From Basidiobolus meristosporus CBS 931.73 (Eukaryota; Basidiobolomycota; Basidiobolomycetes; Basidiobolales; Basidiobolaceae), in contig MCFE01000084.1 in NCBI GenBank assembly GCA_002104905.1, forward strand, positions 62,001 through 126,000: DNA of 64,000 bases. Direction: 5' to 3'. The first letter of the stretch is position 1. Each line of letters opens with the position of its first letter. The notes beneath the pieces were generated by a model. The model did not search any database. It had not been told where the DNA came from and saw only the letters and a list, made by a program, of their open reading frames with translations. A program made the position numbers and the translations under genes. Positions 56,085 to 64,000 of the stretch are shown piece after piece.

Positions 56085-56427
56085 TGTTGTAAGAGTCTTG
56101 GAGATGTTGGAACTTATTGGGAGAACAAGTAGCTTTTGTGGTTTTCACTTAATGATTTATTAAATGTAAAAGAAGTATTTATATTTTTACATGTTTTGGC
56201 AAATAAACACACAAAATGTATTGAGGAAGGTCCCAAGAACATGTGTGCAAAGTTTGGGGCTGGTTGAACAACCAAGAATGCTTCACCAAAATACCAGTTA
56301 CCCAGGAAATGAAATATTTTGAAGTAAATCCAACAAAGAATTTGGTCAGAATTCTTCAAGATTTGTAGACCATAACCTAAGCGACAAAGTTGAGTGAATA
56401 TTTAGGTATGACTACAAAACTTACAAC
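56085..56427 (-). repeat. Solo E1-family LTR at the island edge
   Basis: TGTTGTAAGAGTCTTGG...ACTTACAAC, about 343 bp, minus orientation. The right edge marks the switch to gene-block sequence at about 56430. Confidence 0.82.
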
Positions 56428-56844
56428 CGTTGGGACATCCTTGGTTCAGTTAATTTCTCACCAATTCCATGATTTATACCAGGAAATCCAGGAATACTTA
56501 TTAGCACAGACATCTATGCCTAGTTTATGTTTGACACTACGGCAATTTTCTGATCACTTATGATATTTTCGAATTATCATTATACTCCGTTTCCTAAGCA
56601 TATAGTTGCAATCCTGCACCTAAACTCAACGATATTATGGACCAAGGATGGTACCGCATGAAAGCAATATTTCACTAGACCTTGTTTTCGTTTCAAGCCT
56701 GGCTGAAATTCTTGCTGCAATGTAAACTGTACTGAATAATTTCTGGCCAAAACAAGCCTGCATTGACGTTGTATTCCACTTGATGGGCAGATTTGCTGCT
56801 ATGGGGATATTATTGAGTAGGTCTAATAGGAACGCTGCATATAC
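56428..56844. other. Intergenic, no gene seen
   Basis: CpG-containing sequence just outside the transposon island. A minus-strand frame downstream of 56845 is open for about 60 codons, but a TAG precedes it and I leave it uncalled. Confidence 0.4.
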
Positions 56845-57369
56845 CTAGGCCACCAGTTCTGGCCCTAGGCACATTTCCAATTTCTTGCACAACCCCTCCA
56901 AATCGAGGTCAGCTTGAGAGAAGTTTGCGATTGATGAGAGAACTGCAGTATTTATCCGAATGCTTAATACTTGCAATCCAATCTCCCAAACATATCTTAC
57001 GCATCTTGGCTGTTATCAAAGCGAGGAAAGATCCATCGAGGAAGCTAATATCTGCTGCGCAAGCCAATAGGCCCGGTTTCAACAGAGGGCATCCCATCCA
57101 TCGGTCGACTCCCCAGGTGATGAAAGTGATTAGTAGCTAGTTAGTCAATTGCGATTTCTGTTCTATCCGGAAAGCAGTGCGCAACATTGTCCTCGCGATT
57201 CCAGCGAATCTTGGGCCAGGGCGGATATTCCATAATATTGACTGGAGCACAAACACTGGATTTCTGGAAGGGAAGCCAATAGGAAGGCTTCGTCGGCTCC
57301 GATTTCTTGGAACACTCTCGAAACCCCAACCAATTCAAGCTGCCATGATGGCTTGGAGATGGCCCTCAA
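56845..57369 (-). CDS. Unrecognised protein, three candidate exons
   Basis: Minus-strand exons 57369-57186, 57108-56971 and 56912-56845 join in frame to 129 aa. The first junction uses GTTGCG with a TACTAAT branch-like motif before the acceptor (77-bp intron); the second uses GTATTA (58 bp). The product is helical and Leu/Cys-rich (GCPLLKPGLLACAADISFL) and ends LEMCLGPELVA. No domain is recognised. Because both junctions keep the frame, I think it is a real gene, but the 5' end may lie further upstream and other frames are also open in the first exon. Confidence 0.35.
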
Positions 57370-58330
57370 TTTTCACCCGGACGCCAACTGTCTTTGAATT
57401 CTTGGCATGGTGAAAGGCTGTCTCGAATAAATAATGATTGTCGTATGTATATGTAAAGTACCCCAGCGAAGCTGCTCAGGAACTATTTCCAACCATGAAT
57501 AGTCCACCGCTAATGGACAAAGAATGGATCGACGGTAGGCGGCTTCAGTACCCCTTGTTCAGCCGAGTCAATACATCAACCTACTCTTTGATTGGTCTGC
57601 GATTAATCAGCTATGGTGGTTTCATCACACAAGGATGTGTTAAACAGAATGCCGGGTATGTGAGTGTGGGCTGGCTATGGTGTATTGTATTGAAATTGTC
57701 AGCTCCTGACAATTCACGGCCTTCCCCAAGAGTTTCCATAGCTAAATTGATTCTTTGATAATCATGTGCAATCACGAGCGTAAATTGTTGATTAGCCCAC
57801 TATGCCGAAGCAACCGACAATGGTTCCTTAACGAGTGGCTGAACCTCGTCGTTCTCGCTAGACAATACATCATTTTCTGGAGACGCCATGTATATTGACA
57901 TAAGCATCATGGCACAGGAGTGGCAACATATGTGGTATTAATTAGATGGGCCACACAGCGTTATTCCAGCTTGAGAGAACGCGATAAGCATACATAATCA
58001 GGTGTCGATAAGATCCTCCCCCTTCTACTGCCCGCCTACTTAGTGTACCGTATCCGAGCTAATTCACCATGATTTGGTTAAATGAGCCAACAAAACACAG
58101 TTGGTGCTACCAAGGAAATCTTGAGCGCCATCAATCCACTCATCGCCCTTCTATTCTTGGAATCATCCATATTATCTTTCTGCACAATAACCTCGCCATC
58201 CAGTCGTAACTAATACTAATCTGACCCGAAATACGTAAATCGGATCCATTGGCCTGAGGATTCAAGGTATCAAGCAGTTCTTTGATGGACAGGCCATTCA
58301 TGGCTGTACTTTGCTCAGCTCTAAGTCGCC
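57370..58330. other. No supported gene
   Basis: Short frames on both strands (for example plus 57438-57758) have no recognisable content. A 5' exon of the gene at 56845-57369 could lie here. Confidence 0.4.
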
Positions 58331-58331
58331 C

Positions 58332-58809
58332 TTAATAGGTGATGTGATAGTCTAGTGCTCTCGGTCTTTTTCGGGAACGTAGCCGATTGAATGGACGTTT
58401 ATCCTGTGTTACAAATGACTGCTTATGGGGACGATTGGTTGGTGCTTCTTGATTAATGGGTTTGGCTGCCGAAAAACAAAATACCCAGCAAATACATTGA
58501 TCCGAACTGGCTACACCTGCAAGTGGTGCCAAATTCTTGCAGGTCCACGAATCCATGCCCGTCAGGCGCTCCGGATAGACAGTGAAAATAATCTACAAGT
58601 GGGCTTTGGAGGGCGATGTACTGTCAATACGTGTATATGTGTAAGCTCTTCTCTACAACGAAACAACGGAATGGCGGTTCTTTTCGGTCACTGAAAGCAT
58701 GTGAAAAATGGGTATAAATTAACGGGTGTACTACATGTTCAGGCTATGAGTACCTGCCATGGAAATTGAGTATCTGGCCAGGGATGAAATCATAAGTCGT
58801 GGAAAACAT
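58332..58809 (-). CDS. Possible small intron-bearing gene, unrecognised
   Basis: An ATG at 58809 opens a good-looking exon (TTYDFIPGQILNFHG) ending at a GTACTC donor. The 3' exon, after a possible 51-bp intron (GTGTAG...GGCAG), encodes a basic tail (KRPFNRLRSRKRPRALDY) and stops at 58332. The middle exon boundaries are ambiguous: all three frames are open for 20-35 codons. No family is recognised. It would be divergently transcribed from the acyltransferase with about 200 bp between starts. Confidence 0.25.
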
Positions 58810-59005
58810 GGTCTCTTCCAAATGGACACTTTCATTGGACGGAAATTAGCGAAATGAGCAACTCCGGAGTTTTCGGCGGGCACTATGTAGAGTGATTCGT
58901 CGATCATTTCGGATTAGAGTTTGAAATCATAAAATACGAGCTCACCTACAAACGTACTGACACTTTAACTGTTTAACCCCAACTTCCTTTAATTCCTTTT
59001 TCGAG

Positions 59006-59960
59006 ATGAGCGAGGCCATTGCAGCAGATTCTCCCCATTCCTACTACCTCCAGATAGGAATCATACTACTAGTTTTATTTACCGCTTACCGAGTGTTCAA
59101 TTTCTATGTCAAGGCCGCGATCGCACTGGTATGGGTGTTCGTCCTCTCTCTTTACGGGTGTTTTGCCGCCTTCTTCTGCGCTGCTGTTGGAAGACGTGCT
59201 ATGACTAACTGGCTTGTCGCCAGAGGCTTTGCTTATTGCGCCGCCCCTTGTGTTGGCATCACGTTTGAAGTGGAGGGTGAGGAATATCTTAATAAGGGCC
59301 CTGCAATTGTTATCTGTAATCATCAAGCCTCGATGGATGTGTTGATTATGGGACGTATCTTCCCCAAAGACTGTGTAGTGATGTCCAAGGAATCCTTGAA
59401 ATATGTGCCTTTCCTTGGTAACTTTAGTAAGTGTCTGTTAACTTACCATCAATCATAGCAGCCTGTTTCTTACCTGGTACTTTGACAGTGAGACTAGCAG
59501 CCGCCGTTTTTATTGATCGCAAGAACCACGAGAGCGCCCTTCGCACCACTCAGAACGCAGTCGAGTTTATCAAACAGAACAAGCTCAGCCTTTGGATTTT
59601 CCCCGAAGGTACCCGCAGTCGCTTAGACAAATGTGATCTTTTGCCATTCAAAAAGGGGGCCTTCCATCTTGCTCTGCAGGCCAAGTACCCTATCATCCCA
59701 ATCGTCATCGCCAACTACTCCGATGTCTACAATAGTCGTACCAAGAAATGGCCAGGTGGCTCTGTGAAGATCAAGGGTATGGCCATCCATTTCCATCATA
59801 TGCATATAGTACATGCTCATTCATATTGCGATGTATAGTTTTGCCTCCTGTCTCCACTCAAGAATACACACCCGAGAGCGTTGGTGAGCTCGTAGATCAT
59901 ACCCGTGGTATCATGCTCGAGACTCTGAAGGAGATCTCCAAGGATTCCAAAACCGAGTAA
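59006..59960 (+). CDS. 1-acyl-sn-glycerol-3-phosphate acyltransferase (Slc1/PlsC-like), three exons
   Basis: Exons 59006-59426, 59489-59776 and 59839-59960 give 276 aa; both introns are 62 bp (GTAAGT...ACAG and GTATGG...ATAG). Two hydrophobic segments lie at about 15-60. The PlsC motifs are present: NHQASMD (HX4D, His106-Asp111), FIDRKN (148-153), FPEGTRS (178-184, catalytic/acyl-acceptor site) and PIIPIVI (208-214). The C-terminal VLPPVSTQEYT matches the usual end of fungal enzymes. It should acylate lysophosphatidic acid to phosphatidic acid in the ER or lipid-droplet membrane, a core step of phospholipid synthesis. Length and motif order are normal for Slc1. The splice choice restores NFMRLAAAVFIDR, the expected sequence. 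Confidence 0.93.
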
Positions 59961-60692
59961 ATCTCCCTCCGAGCATTCTCCACCAAAGGCACTTACTGGG
60001 ATTTATCAGTGCCGAGTTAACTTATTTTTTCTTCATCAAACCTGAAATAACTATCTAATTCTACCACAACATGTCAGTATCCAAACCATGCGGGAAACCC
60101 ATGCTTTACTCCTACGCCAGCATTGACCATTTACACACCAGTGACTTGATCGACGGCGGTGGAGATCGGAGGGCTCCCTCGGTTTGGCTCCATTTCCACA
60201 CAACCAAACCCTGGCCGAGGCCATTCCGAATAGATGAATAGATAGTTACCAAAGGGATTTCCGAATTAAAGATTTCTATTCAAGCATAGGCCAATGCTGT
60301 TTGAGTCTGGTGGGTTAGGGAAAATTTTCGTCCTTCACATGTGATTGACGATTCTGGCTGCGATCGGTGTCTAGACTCCGTCCCTTGACGGAGATCACTT
60401 TACTTGGTCGATTCGCATGGCGAATTGATTGAAGTTACCGCTAGGTTCTCGTGGGATATAATACTATTTATTTACAAGCTCGTATAGATGCCAGCGTGAT
60501 GGGTGGGTTGATGTTCACACACAGTAAGAATACGTCTTGGCTGATATTTGAACTCAACTCCCAGGTATCACCGTGGATTTGGGAATATGCAGGATTATGT
60601 GCTGATTAAACGCAAGTCTATCTATCTATCAGTGAGATCAGGTAACGGGAGCAAGTGTGAAATATACAGCAATGTGGTTCTTGAGGGGCTAG
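59961..60692. other. Convergent 3' intergenic region
   Basis: This lies between the ends of the acyltransferase and LRR genes. It should hold both 3' UTRs. No open frame of interest and no repeat is seen. Confidence 0.5.
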
Positions 60693-62579
60693 CTACCAAT
60701 CCGGGATAATCGGAAGATCAACTGTATGTTTGGTCTGCCATATAGATGAGGTTTTCCTTGGTTTCATCTGGTTGAGTCGTCGAGTGAGCAGCGACGGATA
60801 TGCTTTAACCACTGGCTTGGATGATGAATCCTGACAAGGGATCTCACCGTTCTCGATGGGGTCCATTTGGTCGGGATACTCATCGGACTCTGTGCAGGAT
60901 TTTCTTGCCTCCAGCATGCATGTTGATGAGCAGAAACGAACACTCCTTGGGACGCGGGGGTGGCCCAGGTAGTTCTTGATTTCAACACAACCCACCCACT
61001 CACGGACATATGGGTTCAAGCAATGGTGGCATGGTCGTGATCCACCTTCGAGGTAGTGTAGGAGAGTGGCCGGGAGATGTTGTCGAGGAATGGGAACAGC
61101 ATTCTTGAGGACCTGACGAGCAGCCAATTCTCGAAGTGAAGGTAGAAGAAACGATGGCCCAGATGAGGTGCCCAGAAACTGGCTTGGGCCGTTTGTTGTA
61201 GCAGTATTACTGCTGGTGCAGTCCTTCTTAGCGAATTGGTGTGATTCAAGCCGTGACGTTAATGTGTTATCGTCTCTAATGGGTGGATCGGGCCTGCGAG
61301 ATCCAGAGGTGAATGGATTGCCAGTAAGCAAAACTGTTGTTTTTCGCATGAACAGTGCGATATCACCGGGGATAACGCAAAGGCTGTTATCTGTCAAGTC
61401 CAAGGTCTCCAAACTACCTAGATCAGTGATCTCTATAGGCAAATCTAACAGCGAATTGCGAGAAAGGTCAAATGAGCGGAGGAATCGACACCGACCAATA
61501 GAGCGAGGTAGGGTGAGCAATCGATTCTCACTAACGGCAAGCCTCACTAACTTCGATTGGGAATGTCCAATATCTAACGGTAGGCTGACCAGGCGATTCT
61601 GCGTTAGATCCAGGTCTCGAAGATTGATAAGCTTTGAGAGGCATCTTTCAGGGAACGTTTCCAGCAAATTCCCGCCAAATATTGAGCCCAACTGAAGAGT
61701 CTCCAACTGTGTCATTTCTCCTAATGTATCTGGAAGCTCGGCAATCCGATTACCATAGAGTCGAAGAACTCTCAGCTGGGTGAGAGAGCTGGGAAGTTGT
61801 TTGGAGAAACCGGTGGATATGATATTGTTCGATAGATCCAACACCTTTAGATTTGTGAAGTGATGCAGCTCCTCGGGAAATGTGTCGAAGCGATTATGGC
61901 TTAAATTCAGAACCTCAACCTTATCTGCTATGCCAATAATACTACTCGGGATTCGTGAAAGGTGATTATGCGACAAATCCAACTCGACAACATCGAAAGC
62001 ACTCGAGTAACGATTGCAATTACTCACAGTACCAGTTGCTTGAGCCATGGCCTCGACTAACAAGCGTTCATGAATACACGCCTCCATGGAGGCGTTTGAT
62101 AGGCGCCTTCTTCTCAAACATATAGAAGTTTTGGCAGGCCTGCTGCTTTGAAGTGTGCTGGAATTAGCTCGATTAGCAGTGTCTCCGCATACAAAAAGGG
62201 GTGCATTTTGCGTGGATTCGGCACGAACTACTCCCTGGCAAGTATTCACCAGCTGCCTGGAATGTCTATGTTTGAAATCCCAAACTACATTGCAAGATTC
62301 GATATCTGGTAGATCAGCACTTGTATTGCTCCACAAGCATTCCAGAGCGTGTGGTGGATTTTTTTGAGAGAGGGCTCTAGAAACGTTTTTGCTGTGGTAT
62401 TTGGCAGATACTCGAAGATTTTTTGGCCCGACTTGTCTTCTTTCTGAAATACCCAGATTCATTACTGAGTCGCTAAACTCTGGGAAGGTTGCGATGAGAG
62501 GGACTGAAAGGTGTTGTATGGATGAAGCGTAGGCTTCGGTGGTCCAAGACAGTTGCATATGATTATACAAGGTGGTCAA
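60693..62579 (-). CDS. Leucine-rich repeat protein with C-terminal cysteine module
   Basis: An intronless frame of 628 aa. Residues 1-190 are low in recognisable structure, with an Arg cluster (LRRRRL) near 155. Residues 195-425 contain about nine LRRs of the LxxLxLsxNxLxxLP type (VVELDLSHNHLSRIP, LKVLDLSNN, LRVLRLYGNRIAELP, LRDLDLTQNRLVSLP). A linker follows, then a conserved-looking module at 478-555: SLRELAARQVL and a set of cysteines (517, 520, 531, 550, 554) with PYVREWVGCVE and VPRSVRFCSSTC, likely a zinc site. A similar tail follows LRRs in some animal and fungal proteins (LRRC28/LRRC58-like, from memory). It is a probable intracellular scaffold or adaptor; the partner is unknown. No signal peptide or transmembrane segment is seen. 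Confidence 0.85.
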   Translation of the reverse strand: MTTLYNHMQLSWTTEAYASSIQHLSVPLIATFPEFSDSVMNLGISERRQVGPKNLRVSAKYHSKNVSRALSQKNPPHALECLWSNTSADLPDIESCNVVWDFKHRHSRQLVNTCQGVVRAESTQNAPLFVCGDTANRANSSTLQSSRPAKTSICLRRRRLSNASMEACIHERLLVEAMAQATGTVSNCNRYSSAFDVVELDLSHNHLSRIPSSIIGIADKVEVLNLSHNRFDTFPEELHHFTNLKVLDLSNNIISTGFSKQLPSSLTQLRVLRLYGNRIAELPDTLGEMTQLETLQLGSIFGGNLLETFPERCLSKLINLRDLDLTQNRLVSLPLDIGHSQSKLVRLAVSENRLLTLPRSIGRCRFLRSFDLSRNSLLDLPIEITDLGSLETLDLTDNSLCVIPGDIALFMRKTTVLLTGNPFTSGSRRPDPPIRDDNTLTSRLESHQFAKKDCTSSNTATTNGPSQFLGTSSGPSFLLPSLRELAARQVLKNAVPIPRQHLPATLLHYLEGGSRPCHHCLNPYVREWVGCVEIKNYLGHPRVPRSVRFCSSTCMLEARKSCTESDEYPDQMDPIENGEIPCQDSSSKPVVKAYPSLLTRRLNQMKPRKTSSIWQTKHTVDLPIIPDW

Positions 62580-64000
62580 CGAAAAGATATGCTATCTATA
62601 AGGTCGGGCTAGATGAAGATTAAAATGAGGAGGTCTAAAGTTATGTGATATGGTGCAGCTTGGAGCAGCGTACGAAAGTGGACCAGGGATGAGATTATCT
62701 AGAAGTGTATTATTACAAGTGAGTGCACACATGGCAACCAGAACAACGCCAGTTAAATAGAAATAAAAATCGTACCTCGGAAGCACATCTGTGGTACTCA
62801 TCGGATACATCCGTAGAGGCGATTCTATGGAGATTGGAATACAGAACGACTCATGTATCCCAATATGTGGGTAACTTAGTAACATTAGGTAGTGAATGAT
62901 CAATCATCAATCGCTGGAATTCCTCAATATTGCCAATTCAAACGACCGTCCCAGGCCACCCATTGGCTAGTGTGACTTCTTCACACACATTCCAGGAGAT
63001 GTAGTGTTTTGTCTGTTTCAGCCTGTAGGTTGAGCGATTCTCACATCAAATTGCATCAAGTTAGATCTGATTACTCTGTTGCTCCATACAACCATCACTC
63101 GCCTAATTTGGCAACCTGGAACCATCTGATACGGGCATGGTATTGTCCAGAACTAAAATGCCCTGATTGCTGTGAGGTACAGACCTGGTTTGGTTGCAGT
63201 GATTTGTCAGAATTTTCTGGGGAAGTCTGAATGTGTAATTATGACTAAAAGTTGATTCCATGCTTGCTAAATCCCTTCAATCAGATAACTGTACGTGCAT
63301 CAGATACCCCCAAACCATTACCAGAATCCTCTATTTCCCGCGCCATTGATTATATATAGCGCTGGTTTAATATAAAAGTACTGCCACATGGGAAATCGAA
63401 CATCCTCTGCATGTTGAGCTTTGGCTCTGGCCAATGTAGGGATTCCGATGGGAAATCGAGGCTACCGATGGACTCAACCATCAGCTGATTTTCAGTGTCC
63501 TTGGCCATAGTGGTTTCTCAGGAGAACCTCATTTGCTAAAACCTGGGACCAGTTGAAAACCATCAGGGAGTGAAGGATCTCAAGAAGGTAGTGCTGACTA
63601 CTGTTTGGTGGGTGTTCTCCACACATGTGTCCTGGAGCTTGGCTATTGGATTTGGGATCGCCAAATCTGGTCTAATCCATAATGAAAAGCTCCTATTGTT
63701 GCTTAAACTTTCAATGTGATGGGTAGCTGGTTTCAGAGATCCGAAGCCTTGACATATTCTTTGACTTCGTTGATTGGCCAGTACTTTGAAGATTCCTACT
63801 CAAATTTTACTGGCCATCTTTATTACCATGATTATGGTGATGTGGTTGTTCATAGTAATGAAAGCTGGATAAGAAGCAGTTGCAGAGACACTTCCTAAAT
63901 TAGATGGATTTATCCGACATGAAGCCTAAGCTCTGGACTGTAATACCAAATTTATAAGTGCTGGAAGCTGATTCTTGAGCGGCTGGAAGAGGTTAGAACA
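62580..64000. other. Right-hand end, no supported gene
   Basis: The LRR gene promoter lies at the left of this stretch. A short plus frame near 63009-63230 has a cysteine cluster (CPDCCEV) but no ATG at its head. The TATATATAG near 63350 could be a TATA box of a gene starting beyond, but nothing can be assigned. Confidence 0.4.

Noticed and set aside
1-64000. tRNA, rRNA, CRISPR arrays or bacterial operon signals
   Set aside because: No cloverleaf with box A/B, no rRNA-like conserved block and no spaced direct repeats of CRISPR type were seen. The sequence is eukaryotic.

Overview
This looks like nuclear DNA of a transposon-rich fungus. Genes are interrupted by short introns (51-62 bp, plus one of 152 bp) with GT...AG ends, and the recognisable genes (CK2 beta subunit, homeodomain factor, OFA-type MFS transporter, Slc1-like acyltransferase, LRR protein) are fungal in style. 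The elements are Ty1/copia, Ty3/gypsy, Tnp2/Plavaka-like and foldback elements. The gypsy and Plavaka remnants resemble those of basidiomycetes, but I cannot fix the phylum from the sequence alone.

Layout: 1-34.6 kb is an AT-rich, CpG-poor island of nested retroelements. From left to right it holds: a Ty3/gypsy element running off the left edge (G1, minus, 5' LTR 3496-3863); a 731-bp foldback element (4579-5309); a solo LTR of the G1 family (6104-6473); a ruined copia pol (6.5-9.1 kb) with its LTR; a Tnp2/Plavaka-like remnant (9.8-10.9 kb, perhaps also 12.2-12.4 kb); an unrecognised decayed coding region (12.56-14.5 kb); a diverged pair of about 0.9-kb direct repeats; a second gypsy (G2, minus, 17.05-21.57 kb); an old copia (E2, minus, 22.64-28.03 kb) carrying a second foldback and a nested solo LTR; and a young, intact copia (E1, 28773-33459) with 350-bp LTRs differing at one base, a GTTTT target duplication and all catalytic motifs.

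34.6-49.5 kb is a gene block of higher GC with normal CpG: a possible RG-rich gene (low confidence), a five-exon CK2 beta gene (minus, 37261-35933), an OFA-family MFS transporter (39832-41430), a four-exon homeobox gene (44063-45423) and a two-exon Blh/ETHE1-type metallo-beta-lactamase-fold gene (minus, 48470-47423). 49.7-56.4 kb is a second, smaller transposon island (copia fragments, LTRs, a gypsy G3 and a 209-bp TA-flanked foldback). 56.4-64 kb is again genic: two uncertain intron-bearing genes (minus), a three-exon acylglycerol-phosphate acyltransferase (59006-59960) and a leucine-rich repeat protein (minus, 62579-60693).

The host genes do not form a pathway; they are ordinary unrelated fungal genes between transposon islands. 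The most informative points are about the mobile elements: (i) E1 has a copia-type primer-binding site complementary to the anticodon arm of initiator tRNA-Met, and its ATG is in frame with gag-pol; (ii) a family of long-armed foldback elements with TA target duplications, supported by an empty-site comparison inside this window; (iii) several insertions dated relative to one another by empty sites and target duplications; and (iv) CpG loss in old copies compared with the young copy.
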